From contig JAKLLI010000013.1 in assembly GCA_023150195.1 (NCBI GenBank), positions 3,391 to 18,030 of the forward strand: DNA of 14,640 bases, given 5' to 3'. This DNA is from Azonexus sp. (GTDB lineage: Bacteria > Pseudomonadota > Gammaproteobacteria > Burkholderiales > Rhodocyclaceae). A program made the translations under genes and the position numbers. Positions 1-9,153 of this stretch are shown one piece after another. The notes beneath the pieces were generated by a model that did not search any database, was not told where the DNA came from, and saw only the letters and a program-made list of their open reading frames with translations. Position 1 is the stretch's first letter; each line of letters opens with the position of its first letter.

Positions 1-1405
<1,405 letters not shown>

Positions 1406-1417
1406 GGCTCATTCCCC

Positions 1418-3055
1418 TTAGACGATCATGCGGCGCATGTCGGCCAGCAGTTCGGCGACATAGACGTTGAAGCGGGTGGCCAGCGCACCGTCGATCACGC
1501 GATGGTCGGCAGTCAGCGACAGCGGCAGGGTCAGGCGCGGCACGAATTGCTTACCGTCCCACACCGGCTTCATCGCCGATTTGTTGACGCCGAGGATGGC
1601 GACTTCCGGGGCATTGACGATCGGCGCGAAGTAGGTGCCGCCGATGCCGCCCAGGCTGGAAATCGTGAAGCAGGCACCGGACATGTCGGCCGGCTTCAGC
1701 TTGCCGTCGCGGGCCTGCTTGGCCAGCTCGCCGGTTTCCTTGGCGATCTCGAAAACGCCCTTCTTGTCGGCATTCTTGACCACCGGGACGACCAGGCCAT
1801 TCGGCGTGTCAGCCGCGAAGCCGATGTTGAAATACTTCTTCAGCACCAGGTTGTCGCCATCGAGCGAAGCGTTGAATTCCGGGTAACGCTGCATCGCCTT
1901 GACGCAGGCCTTGATCAGGAAGGCGAGCATGGTCAGCTTGTTGCCGGTCTTCTCGTTTTCCTTGTTCAGCTGGACGCGGAAGGCTTCGAGGTCGGTGATG
2001 TCGGCGTCTTCGTGATAGGTCACGGCCGGGATCATGACCCAGTTGCGCGACAGATTCTGGCCGGAAATCTTCTTGATGCGCGACAGCGGCTTGACCTCGA
2101 TTTCACCGAACTTGCTGAAATCGACCTTCGGCCAGGGCAGCAGATCGAGCACGCCACCGCCGGTGACGCCACCGGTCGACGCGGCGACCGGGCCGGAAAT
2201 GGCACCGGACATCACGCCCTTGACGTACTTGGTGAGGTCTTCCTTGACGATGCGACCCTTGGGGCCGGTGGCCGGGACCTTGGCCAGATCGACGCCGAGT
2301 TCGCGGGCATAGGCGCGGACCGACGGCGAAGCATGCACCTTGCTGCCGATGGGCAGCGCCGGCGCCAGTGCGGCGGGGGCGGCTGCGGTCGACGCGGCGG
2401 CTGGCGCAGAAACGGGTGCGGGCGCTGCGGCCGCTGGCGCAGGTGCACTGGCTTGCGGGGCTGCGGCCGGGGTGGCGGCGGATGCCGCGGCACCGGTTTC
2501 CACCTTGATCAGTACCACGCCTTCGCTGACCTTGGAGCCGAGCTGGACCAGCACTTCCTTGACCGTACCGGCGACGGTGCTTGGCACGTCCATGGTGGCC
2601 TTGTCGGATTCAAGGGTGGCAATCGCGTCGTCTACCTTGATGCTGTCGCCGACCTTGACGAAGAGGTCGATGACCGGCACGTCGGAAAAGTCGCCAATGT
2701 CCGGCACCTTGACGTCGACTACGCCGCCGCCGGCAGCAGGGGCTGCGGCAACCGGGGCGGCGGCAGGTGCTGGCGCAGCAGCCGGGGCCGGCGCAGCTTC
2801 AGCAGTGGCGGCACCACCCGCTTCGACCTTGATCAAGACCACGCCTTCGCTGACCTTGGAGCCGAGCTGGACGAAAACTTCCTTGACGATGCCGTCGACC
2901 GTGGACGGCACGTCCATGGTGGCTTTGTCGGATTCGAGGGTGGCGATCGCGTCGTCGACCTTGATGCTGTCGCCGACCTTGACGAACAGCTCGATGACCG
3001 GCACGTCGGAAAAATCGCCGATATCCGGGACTTTGACTTCAATGATTTGGCTCAT
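1418..3055 (-). CDS. aceF: Dihydrolipoyllysine-residue acetyltransferase (E2) of pyruvate dehydrogenase
   Basis: Core of the cytoplasmic pyruvate dehydrogenase complex. It takes the acetyl group from E1 on swinging lipoyl arms and transfers it to CoA. The 545 residues show two lipoyl domains (about 3-79 and 112-187, lipoyl lysines K44 and K152 in ESDKATMDVPS), each followed by an Ala/Pro linker. Next come a peripheral subunit-binding domain (about 239-278, starting HASPSVRAYAREL) that docks E1/E3, and the acyltransferase domain (about 310-545) with the catalytic DHRVIDGA motif (H518, D522). The ATG at 3055 is preceded by AGGGAGAG about 5 bases upstream. It lies 15 bases after aceE and 12 bases before lpdA, so the three are one transcription unit. 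With the third lipoyl domain on E3, the complex has the equivalent of E. coli's three lipoyl domains, spread over two proteins. Confidence 0.97.
   Translation of the reverse strand: MSQIIEVKVPDIGDFSDVPVIELFVKVGDSIKVDDAIATLESDKATMDVPSTVDGIVKEVFVQLGSKVSEGVVLIKVEAGGAATAEAAPAPAAAPAPAAAPVAAAPAAGGGVVDVKVPDIGDFSDVPVIDLFVKVGDSIKVDDAIATLESDKATMDVPSTVAGTVKEVLVQLGSKVSEGVVLIKVETGAAASAATPAAAPQASAPAPAAAAPAPVSAPAAASTAAAPAALAPALPIGSKVHASPSVRAYARELGVDLAKVPATGPKGRIVKEDLTKYVKGVMSGAISGPVAASTGGVTGGGVLDLLPWPKVDFSKFGEIEVKPLSRIKKISGQNLSRNWVMIPAVTYHEDADITDLEAFRVQLNKENEKTGNKLTMLAFLIKACVKAMQRYPEFNASLDGDNLVLKKYFNIGFAADTPNGLVVPVVKNADKKGVFEIAKETGELAKQARDGKLKPADMSGACFTISSLGGIGGTYFAPIVNAPEVAILGVNKSAMKPVWDGKQFVPRLTLPLSLTADHRVIDGALATRFNVYVAELLADMRRMIV
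2495..2719 (-). repeat. Lipoyl-domain repeat, copy 2 (in aceF)
   Basis: The second lipoyl unit of AceF. It shares long identical peptide stretches such as VKVPDIGDFSDVPVI and ATLESDKATMDVPSTV with copies 1 and 3. Confidence 0.8.
2819..3043 (-). repeat. Lipoyl-domain repeat, copy 1 (in aceF)
   Basis: The first lipoyl unit of AceF. It carries the same lipoylation motif as the other two copies, and the DNA is visibly similar across the three. Confidence 0.8.
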
Positions 3056-3070
3056 GTTGTCTCTCCCTGA

Positions 3071-5746
3071 TTAAACGGACATCGGGTTCGGCTTGGCCGG
3101 ATCCAGGTTGTACTTGACCAGCGCGGCGGCGACGGTGTCGCGACCGATCTTGCCTTCGTCGGCCAGCGCCTTGAGCGCGGCCAGCGTGACCCAGTGACGG
3201 TCAACCTCGAAATGGTGACGTAATTTCTCGCGTGTATCGGAACGACCGAAGCCATCGGTGCCCAGCGTGATGTAGCGACCCTTGACGAAGGGACGGATCT
3301 GCTCGGCGAACAGCTTGATGTAGTCGGTGGCCGCGATCACCGGGCCTTCTGCGCCAGCCAGCTTCTGTTCGACATGCGACAGTTTCGGGGCTTCCAGCGG
3401 GTGCAGCAGATTCCAGCGCGCACAGTCCTGACCGTCGCGGGCCAGTTCGTTGAAGCTCGGGCAACCCCAGATGTCGGCATCGACACCCCAGTCGGCCTTG
3501 AGCAGATCGGCGGCGGCGATGACTTCGCGGAAGATGGTGCCGGAACCCAGCAATTGCACGCGTGGACCGTTGGAGGCCTCGCCCTGCTTGAAGGCATACA
3601 TGCCCTTGATGATGTCGGCTTCGGCGCCAGCCGGCATTTCCGGATGCTCGTAGTTCTCGTTCATCACGGTCAGGTAGTAGAAGACGTCTTCCTGCTCCTG
3701 ATTCATGCGGCGCAGGCCGTCCTGCGTGATGACCGCAACTTCGTACTGGAAGGTCGGATCGTAGGAAATGCAGTTCGGGATCAGTTGCGACAGGATCAGG
3801 CTATGGCCGTCTTCGTGCTGCAGGCCCTCGCCATTCAGCGTCGTGCGACCGGCGGTGCCGCCGATCAGGAAGCCACGGGCGCGTTGGTCGCCAGCCGCCC
3901 AGCACAGGTCCAGCGTGCGCTGCAGGCCGAACATGGAGTAGCAGATGTAGAACGGAATGGTCTGGACGTTATGGACCGAGTAGCTGGTGGCAGCAGCGAT
4001 CCAGTCGCTCATCGCGCCGGCTTCGTTGATCCCTTCCTGCAAGACCTGACCAGTCTTGGATTCCTTGTAGAACATGAGCTGGTCGTGATCTTCCGGCACA
4101 TAGTTCTGGCCTTGCTGATTCCAGATACCGACCGAGCGGAACATGCCTTCCATGCCGAAGGTGCGGGATTCGTCCGGCACGATGGGCACGACATGCTTGC
4201 CGACATTCTTGTCCTTCAACAGCATGTTCATGATGCGGACGATGGCCATGGTCGTGGACAACTCGCGGCCTTCGCCGGAGGCCTTGAGCAGGGCATCGAA
4301 CTTGTCCAGCGTCGGAATGGCCAGCGGCTCGGCCTTGCGGCGGCGCGAGGGCAGGAAACCGCCCAGCGCCATGCGGCGTTCGCGCATGTACTGGTATTCG
4401 GCGGAGTCTTCCGGGAACTTCAGGTAGGGCAGCTCTTCCAGCTTGTCATCCGGCACCGGCAGGCTGAAACGGTCGCGGAAGCGGCCGATCTGCTCCTTGT
4501 CCATCTTTTTCTGCTGGTGGGAAATGTTCATCGCTTCGCCGGCCTGGCCCATGCCGAAGCCCTTGATGGTCTTGGCGAGGATCAGCGTCGGCGCGCCCTT
4601 GTGGGTGACGGCCGCGTTGTAGGCGGAGAAGATCTTGAAGATGTCGTGGCCGCCACGGTTCAGTTGCCACACGTCGTCGTCGGTCCAGTCGGCGATCAGT
4701 TCGCGCAGTTCCGGGGTGTTGAAGAAGTGTTCGCGAACGTAGGCGCCGTTCTTGGCCTTGAAGGTCTGGTACTCGCCGTCGCACAACTCCATCATGCGTT
4801 GCTTGAGGATACCCTTCTTGTCGCGGTTGAACAGGGCGTCCCAATGGGTGCCCCAGATCAGCTTGATGACGTTCCAGCCGGCACCGCGGAATTCGGATTC
4901 GAGTTCCTGGATGATCTTGCCGTTGCCACGCACCGGACCATCGAGACGCTGCAGGTTGCAGTTGATCACGAAGATCAGGTTGTCCAGCTTTTCGCGACCG
5001 GCCATGCCGATGGCGCCGAGCGATTCCACTTCGTCGGTCTCGCCGTCGCCGAGGAAGGCCCACACCTTGCGCTGTTCCGCCTTGGCCGCATCGATCAGGC
5101 CGCGCGAGGCGAGGTACTTCATGAAGCGGGCCTGATAAATGGCCTGAATCGGGCCCAGGCCCATGGAGACGGTCGGGAATTGCCAGAAATCCGGCATCAG
5201 CCAGGGATGCGGGTAGGAGGAGATGCCCTTGCCGTCGGTTTCCTGACGGAAGTTGTCCATCTGGTCTTCGGTCAGGCGACCAAGCATGAAGGCGCGGGAA
5301 TAGACACCGGGCACGGAATGGCCCTGGAAAAAGATCAGATCGCCACCGGTGTCGTGGTCAATGCTCTTCCAGAAATGCGAGAAGCCGACGTCGTAAAGCG
5401 CGGCAGCGGAAGCGAAGGAGGCGATGTGGCCGCCGACGTTGGTGTCCTTGTTGGCGCGGACGACCATGGCCATGGCGTTCCAGCGGATATAGGAGTGAAT
5501 CTTGATTTCCATGTCCGGGTTGCCCGGGTACTTGGGCTGCTGATCGGCCGGAATGGTGTTGATGTATTCGGTGTTGGCCGAGTAGGGGATATCGATCCCG
5601 TCCTGGCGCGCCTGATCGATCAGGGTTTCGATCAGGTAATGGGCGCGTTGTGCGCCTTCCTGCGTAATGACGCCTTCAAGCGCGTCAATCCACTCCTTGG
5701 TTTCCTGCGGATCGGTGTCGGCGATCTGGTTTGGCTGGTCTGCCAT
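3071..5746 (-). CDS. aceE: Pyruvate dehydrogenase E1 component, homodimeric type
   Basis: Thiamine-diphosphate enzyme that decarboxylates pyruvate and reductively acetylates the lipoyl groups of E2. At 891 residues it matches the usual length of the single-chain (alpha2) E1. The thiamine diphosphate/Mg signature runs from GDGETDE (233-239) to the Asn-containing VINCNLQRLDG (260-270). The N-terminal SYIRWNAMAMVVRANK and GGHIASFASAAALYDVGF stretches are typical of AceE. The start at 5746 has a clear GGAGA ribosome binding site (CAGGAGACGAAAC before the ATG). It is the first gene of aceE-aceF-lpdA and is driven by a promoter at about 5856-5884. The protein ends at the TAA at 3071 with no sign of damage. 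Confidence 0.98.
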   Translation of the reverse strand: MADQPNQIADTDPQETKEWIDALEGVITQEGAQRAHYLIETLIDQARQDGIDIPYSANTEYINTIPADQQPKYPGNPDMEIKIHSYIRWNAMAMVVRANKDTNVGGHIASFASAAALYDVGFSHFWKSIDHDTGGDLIFFQGHSVPGVYSRAFMLGRLTEDQMDNFRQETDGKGISSYPHPWLMPDFWQFPTVSMGLGPIQAIYQARFMKYLASRGLIDAAKAEQRKVWAFLGDGETDEVESLGAIGMAGREKLDNLIFVINCNLQRLDGPVRGNGKIIQELESEFRGAGWNVIKLIWGTHWDALFNRDKKGILKQRMMELCDGEYQTFKAKNGAYVREHFFNTPELRELIADWTDDDVWQLNRGGHDIFKIFSAYNAAVTHKGAPTLILAKTIKGFGMGQAGEAMNISHQQKKMDKEQIGRFRDRFSLPVPDDKLEELPYLKFPEDSAEYQYMRERRMALGGFLPSRRRKAEPLAIPTLDKFDALLKASGEGRELSTTMAIVRIMNMLLKDKNVGKHVVPIVPDESRTFGMEGMFRSVGIWNQQGQNYVPEDHDQLMFYKESKTGQVLQEGINEAGAMSDWIAAATSYSVHNVQTIPFYICYSMFGLQRTLDLCWAAGDQRARGFLIGGTAGRTTLNGEGLQHEDGHSLILSQLIPNCISYDPTFQYEVAVITQDGLRRMNQEQEDVFYYLTVMNENYEHPEMPAGAEADIIKGMYAFKQGEASNGPRVQLLGSGTIFREVIAAADLLKADWGVDADIWGCPSFNELARDGQDCARWNLLHPLEAPKLSHVEQKLAGAEGPVIAATDYIKLFAEQIRPFVKGRYITLGTDGFGRSDTREKLRHHFEVDRHWVTLAALKALADEGKIGRDTVAAALVKYNLDPAKPNPMSV

Positions 5747-5816
5747 GTTTCGTCTCCTGCGTTGGTTTTCGTCTTGTGCAACTGGATGGGTCGCACCACT
5801 TTAGTCCGGACGGGTC

Positions 5817-5828
5817 GGTTCGCGAACC
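5817..5828. promoter_or_regulatory. 12-base perfect palindrome in the aceE leader, possible operator
   Basis: GGTTCGCGAACC is a perfect 12-base inverted repeat lying about 20-30 bases downstream of the predicted aceE transcription start, a usual place for a repressor site. Its sequence does not resemble the E. coli PdhR operator, so no regulator is named. Two more palindromes, CAATATTG at 5882-5889 and GGGAATTCCC at 5910-5919, lie at and upstream of the -35 box. Confidence 0.3.
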
Positions 5829-5855
5829 CGTGTTTACACCTATACGTCGTTGCGC

Positions 5856-5884
5856 ATTGTAAAAACAAAATTCGCATCGTGCAA
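5856..5884 (-). promoter_or_regulatory. Predicted sigma70 promoter of aceE-aceF-lpdA
   Basis: On the minus strand, TTGCAC (5884-5879) and TACAAT (5861-5856) are separated by exactly 17 bases. Both hexamers are close to TTGACA/TATAAT. The start would fall near 5849, giving a leader of about 100 bases before the aceE ATG. The -35 box overlaps the 8-base palindrome CAATATTG (5882-5889), which could be part of an operator. Confidence 0.65.
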
Positions 5885-6053
5885 TATTGAGAATCGAAAT
5901 TTGGGATTGGGGAATTCCCTGAAGCCGGGTCTTTCTTTGTGGCGCAGCGGTTTCGATGTTTTTTAGCGTGCTGTGTCCGTGGATGCGTGGGACGAGCTTG
6001 CCCGTCCGGAGTCCGGCAATGCGGTGGCGACAGTGCCCCCGCCGCACGCTGTC

Positions 6054-6062
6054 TGGTAAAAT
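6054..6062 (+). promoter_or_regulatory. Predicted extended -10 promoter of the folD operon
   Basis: TGGTAAAAT is a TGn extended -10 joined to TAAAAT (6057-6062). No good -35 is visible at 17 bases, as expected for extended -10 promoters. Transcription would start near 6069, leaving a leader of about 55 bases before the folD ATG. That leader is almost entirely the hairpin at 6077-6110. Confidence 0.5.
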
Positions 6063-6076
6063 CCTGAAAGTTCAAA

Positions 6077-6110
6077 GGGAAAGGCGGGCGCCTTTCCCCT
6101 TTTTCTTTTT
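6077..6110 (+). terminator. Terminator-shaped hairpin in the folD leader, possible attenuator
   Basis: The perfect 9-bp stem GGGAAAGGC/GCCTTTCCC (6077-6085 with 6090-6098), loop GGGC, is followed by a run of Ts broken once by C (6100-6110). This has the geometry of a rho-independent terminator. It lies between the predicted folD promoter and the folD start, 13 bases before the ATG. There is no gene upstream on this strand for it to terminate. It is therefore either a leader attenuator or the end of a very short transcript. Confidence 0.6.
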
Positions 6111-6123
6111 GTTGGATGCAACG

Positions 6124-6981
6124 ATGACGGCACAAATCATTGACGGCAAGGCGCTGGCCGACGAGCTACGCCAAAGTTTCAAGGCCCGTGTGGAAGCCCT
6201 TGCGGTGTGCGGGCACAAACCCGGACTGGTGGTGATTCTGGTGGGCGAAGATCCGGCTTCTCAGGTATATGTGAAGAACAAGGTCAATGGTTGTCTGGCC
6301 ATCGGCATGCACTCGGAAAAGATCACTTACGATGCCGCGGTCGACCAGGAGACGGTGCTCAAAAAGATCGCCGAACTGAACGCCGATCCAGCCATTCACG
6401 GCATCCTGGTGCAATTGCCCTTGCCGAAACATTTCGACGAAGAAAAAGTGCTGGAGGCAATTGCGGCGGACAAGGACGTTGACGGCTTCCACGCCGAAAA
6501 CGTCGGTGCGCTGGCCCAGGGCAATCCGCGCTTCATTCCCTGCACCCCGTATGGCGTGATGAAGATGTTCGAAAAAGGCGGTGTGGATCTGAACGGCAAG
6601 GAAGCCGTGGTCATCGGCCGCTCCAACATCGTCGGCAAGCCAATGGCGCTGCTGCTGATCAACGCGGGCGCTACGGTCACGGTGTGCAACTCGCGCACCC
6701 GTGATCTCAAATTCCACACCCGCCGTGCCGACATCGTCGTTGCCGCGGTCGGCAAACCGAAATTCGTGACCGGCGACATGATTCAGCCGGGCGCCGTGGT
6801 CATCGACGTGGGGATCAACCGCTTGCCGGACGGTAAGTTGTGCGGTGACGTCGATTACGCCGACTGCCTTGACGTGGCCGGCCAGATCACGCCGGTGCCG
6901 GGCGGCGTCGGACCGATGACCATCACCATGTTGCTGGCCAATACCATCGAGGCCGCTGAACGCAAGGCAGGGATTCGTTAA
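6124..6981 (+). CDS. folD: Bifunctional methylenetetrahydrofolate dehydrogenase / methenyltetrahydrofolate cyclohydrolase
   Basis: Interconverts 5,10-methylene-, 5,10-methenyl- and 10-formyl-tetrahydrofolate using NADP, supplying formyl groups for purine synthesis. The 285 residues are the normal length. Motifs seen are SQVYVKNK (active-site Y49 and K53), VQLPLP (96-101), DKDVDGFH (D120), the Rossmann segment [11 protein letters not shown] (163-172) and [10 protein letters not shown] (257-266). The frame is open upstream to 5956, but only the ATG at 6124 gives the family start ([12 protein letters not shown]), with a weak GGA about 7 bases ahead. It is first in a packed operon. The purE ATG follows the folD TAA with no gap. 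FolD and PurE/PurK together fit a purine and one-carbon supply role. Confidence 0.97.
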   Translation: MTAQIIDGKALADELRQSFKARVEALAVCGHKPGLVVILVGEDPASQVYVKNKVNGCLAIGMHSEKITYDAAVDQETVLKKIAELNADPAIHGILVQLPLPKHFDEEKVLEAIAADKDVDGFHAENVGALAQGNPRFIPCTPYGVMKMFEKGGVDLNGKEAVVIGRSNIVGKPMALLLINAGATVTVCNSRTRDLKFHTRRADIVVAAVGKPKFVTGDMIQPGAVVIDVGINRLPDGKLCGDVDYADCLDVAGQITPVPGGVGPMTITMLLANTIEAAERKAGIR

Positions 6982-7479
6982 ATGAGCGAAAAACAGATTT
7001 CCGTCGGCATCGTTATGGGTTCCGACTCCGACTGGCCGACCATGCAGGGCGCAGCCGTGATTCTGAAAGACTTCGGTGTCGCCTTCGAGGCGCGTGTTGT
7101 CTCAGCGCACCGCACCCCCGATCTGCTGTTCGAATATGCCGAAACCGCCGGTCAACGCGGGATCAAGGCGATTATTGCCGGTGCCGGCGGCGCCGCCCAT
7201 CTGCCCGGCATGCTGGCCGCCAAAACCACGGTGCCGGTGCTGGGCGTACCGGTGCAGTCACGGGCACTCTCCGGCGTGGATTCCTTGCACTCCATCGTGC
7301 AAATGCCCAAGGGCATTCCGGTCGCAACCTTCGCCATCGGCGAAGCGGGTGCTGCCAATGCCGCCCTGTTTGCCGTCGCCATGCTGGCCAACGGCGATGC
7401 GGTGCTGAATGAAAAACTTCAAGCCTTCCGCGCTGCCCAGACGGCAAAGGTGTTGGCCATGAAGTTGCCGGAAGTCTGA
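6982..7479 (+). CDS. purE: N5-carboxyaminoimidazole ribonucleotide mutase (PurE class I)
   Basis: Moves the carboxyl group of N5-CAIR to give CAIR, the step after PurK in de novo purine synthesis. The 165 residues are full length for class I PurE. Substrate-binding motifs are GSDSDWPTM (13-21), the catalytic loop SAHRTPD with H43 (41-47), and the glycine-rich [11 protein letters not shown]. The ATG at 6982 directly abuts the folD stop, with AGGGA inside the end of folD as ribosome site. In most relatives purK follows directly, but here an ORF6N-domain gene intervenes. Confidence 0.97.
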   Translation: MSEKQISVGIVMGSDSDWPTMQGAAVILKDFGVAFEARVVSAHRTPDLLFEYAETAGQRGIKAIIAGAGGAAHLPGMLAAKTTVPVLGVPVQSRALSGVDSLHSIVQMPKGIPVATFAIGEAGAANAALFAVAMLANGDAVLNEKLQAFRAAQTAKVLAMKLPEV

Positions 7480-7483
7480 TTCG

Positions 7484-8017
7484 GTGAGCGAACTTCCGGT
7501 TCGTGTTGATGTGCAGCAACGCATTTTGGCCTTGCGCGGCGAACGCGTGATGATCGACAGCGACCTGGCCGAGCTTTATGGCGTCGAGGTTCGCGTGCTC
7601 AACCAAGCCGTCAAGCGCAATGCCGAGCGTTTTCCGAACGATTTTTCCTTTGTGCTGAGCAAGGAAGAAAAGCAGGAGGTGATCACAAAATGTGACCACC
7701 TCGGCAAGCTCAAATTCTCGCCGCATCTGCCCCGCGTGTTCACCGAGCACGGTGCGATCATGGCGGCGAGCGTACTGAACAGCCCGCGCGCCGTTGAAAT
7801 GAGCGTTTTCATCGTGCGCGCCTTCGTGCGCCTGCGTCAGATGCTGCTCGAACACAAAGAACTGGCCGAGCGTCTCGACGAACTGGAAGCACGCATCGCT
7901 CGCCACGACAACACCTTGTCGACCCTGGTGTCCACCATCCGCCAGATGGCGACCCTCTCGACAAACCCTTCGCGACAAATCGGTTTTGTGACCGATCCTC
8001 AGGAGAAGAAACCATGA
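7484..8017 (+). CDS. ORF6N-domain protein (phage-type DNA-binding) inside the pur operon
   Basis: The 177 residues contain an ORF6N domain at about 10-115. Its typical segments are ILALRGERVMIDSDLAELYG, LNQAVKRNAERFPNDFSF and FTEHGAIMAASVLNSPRAVEMS, followed by the conserved VRAFVRLRQML helix. The C-terminus (about 115-160) is rich in Leu/Glu/Arg heptads (ELAERLDELEARI) and probably forms a coiled coil for oligomerisation. ORF6N domains are known from phage antirepressor-like proteins and from many chromosomal genes of unknown job. The start is a GTG at 7484, four bases after purE, with GGAAG about 10 bases upstream. The stop overlaps the purK start as ATGA. DNA binding and a regulatory role are inferred from the family, and the target is unknown. 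Confidence 0.88.
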   Translation: MSELPVRVDVQQRILALRGERVMIDSDLAELYGVEVRVLNQAVKRNAERFPNDFSFVLSKEEKQEVITKCDHLGKLKFSPHLPRVFTEHGAIMAASVLNSPRAVEMSVFIVRAFVRLRQMLLEHKELAERLDELEARIARHDNTLSTLVSTIRQMATLSTNPSRQIGFVTDPQEKKP

Positions 8018-9153
8018 TCCTGCCGCCCGCCACGCTGGGCATGCTCGGCGGCGGCCAGCTTGGCCGCTTCTTTGTATCCGCCGCCCACGAACTGGGCTAT
8101 CAGGTCTGGGTGCTGGATCCGGACAAGAACAGCCCGGCGGCGCTGCTCGCCGAACGTCATTTTTGCGTGCCTTACGACGACTACGCCGCGCTCGACGAAT
8201 TCGCCGCCGGTTGCGCCGCGATTACCACCGAGTTTGAAAACGTCCCGGCCGCCACGCTCGATTACCTCGCCAAGTTTGTCCCGGTACGCCCGCACGCGGC
8301 GGCGGTGGCAGTGTGCCAGCATCGGGTCAGCGAAAAATCTTTTCTACGCGACAACGGCTTCCCGCACGGGCCGTTTATTGCGGTCAGCAGTGATGCCGAC
8401 CTGAAAACCGCGCCTGACCACCTCTTCCCGGCCATCCTCAAGGTGGCCCGTTTCGGTTACGACGGCAAGGGGCAGGCCACGGTTAGCAACCGCGAAGAAG
8501 CCTTGCTGGCTTTTGCACAATTCAAGGGAGAGCAGTGCGTGCTGGAGCAGCGCCTGAGCCTGGACTACGAAGTGTCGGTGGTGTTGGCGCGCGATGCCCA
8601 AGGTCAGGTTCGTTGTTTCCCGACCGGCGAAAACCAGCATACGCGCGGCATCCTTGATGTCTCCATCGTCCCGGCCCGCACCTCGGGCTGCGTCAAGAGT
8701 GACGCCGAGGATATTGCTGCCCGCATCGCAGAGAAGCTCGGCTATATCGGCACCATGGGCGTGGAGTTTTTCGTCAGCCGGGGCCAGCTGATCGTCAACG
8801 AAATGGCGCCGCGTCCGCACAATAGTGGCCATTACACGATTGATGCCTGTGTCACCAATCAGTTTGAACAGCAAGTCCGTGCGCTCTGCGGCTTGCCGCT
8901 GGGCGAAGCACGTGCTCACTCTGCGTCGGTGATGGTTAACCTGCTCGGCGATCTTTGGTACGACGGCGGACACTACCGTGAGCCGGATTGGGCGGTATTG
9001 CATGCCATTCCCAATCTCAAGCTGCATCTGTACGGCAAGCACCATGCGCGTCCCGGGCGGAAGATGGGGCATTTCACGGTGATTGGCGAGAACGCTGAAG
9101 CGGTGCAAAAAGCCGCACTGGCTGCGCGTGCCGCGATTGGCATCAAGGACTGA
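8014..9153 (+). CDS. purK: N5-carboxyaminoimidazole ribonucleotide synthase (PurK, ATP-grasp)
   Basis: Makes N5-CAIR from AIR, bicarbonate and ATP, feeding PurE. The 379 residues, slightly longer than E. coli PurK, show the N-terminal GMLGGGQLGR (9-18), the ATP-grasp segments KVARFGYDGKGQ (143-154) and EQRLSLDYEVSVV (178-190), and the metal/phosphate site NEMAPRPHNSGHYTIDAC (262-279). The ATG at 8014 overlaps the ORF6N stop (ATGA). A strong AGGAG site lies inside the end of the ORF6N gene, so the two are probably translationally coupled. The TGA overlaps the next ATG by one base (TGATG). Confidence 0.97.
   Translation: MILPPATLGMLGGGQLGRFFVSAAHELGYQVWVLDPDKNSPAALLAERHFCVPYDDYAALDEFAAGCAAITTEFENVPAATLDYLAKFVPVRPHAAAVAVCQHRVSEKSFLRDNGFPHGPFIAVSSDADLKTAPDHLFPAILKVARFGYDGKGQATVSNREEALLAFAQFKGEQCVLEQRLSLDYEVSVVLARDAQGQVRCFPTGENQHTRGILDVSIVPARTSGCVKSDAEDIAARIAEKLGYIGTMGVEFFVSRGQLIVNEMAPRPHNSGHYTIDACVTNQFEQQVRALCGLPLGEARAHSASVMVNLLGDLWYDGGHYREPDWAVLHAIPNLKLHLYGKHHARPGRKMGHFTVIGENAEAVQKAALAARAAIGIKD

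Larger units (their letters stand above)
5747..6123. other. Divergent intergenic region between aceE and folD
   Basis: This 377-bp region separates the minus-strand pdh operon from the plus-strand folD operon. It holds an aceE promoter (5856-5884), three short palindromes (5817-5828, 5882-5889, 5910-5919), and on the plus strand an extended -10 box (6054-6062) followed by a terminator-like hairpin (6077-6110). The part from about 5920 to 6050 shows no convincing gene. Open frames across it on either strand have no ribosome site or recognisable protein. Confidence 0.8.

Noticed and set aside
3374..5890. An 838-codon plus-strand open frame opposite aceE
   Set aside because: Same reason: it mirrors aceE, has no ribosome site and no recognisable domain.
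5956..6123. An N-terminal extension of folD
   Set aside because: The extra 56 codons run through the -10 box and the terminator-like hairpin and do not look like FolD. The family start is at 6124.
5632..6135. A 167-codon minus-strand frame across the aceE-folD gap
   Set aside because: It overlaps the aceE start in another frame, has low-complexity basic composition and no ribosome site. The region is better explained by promoters.
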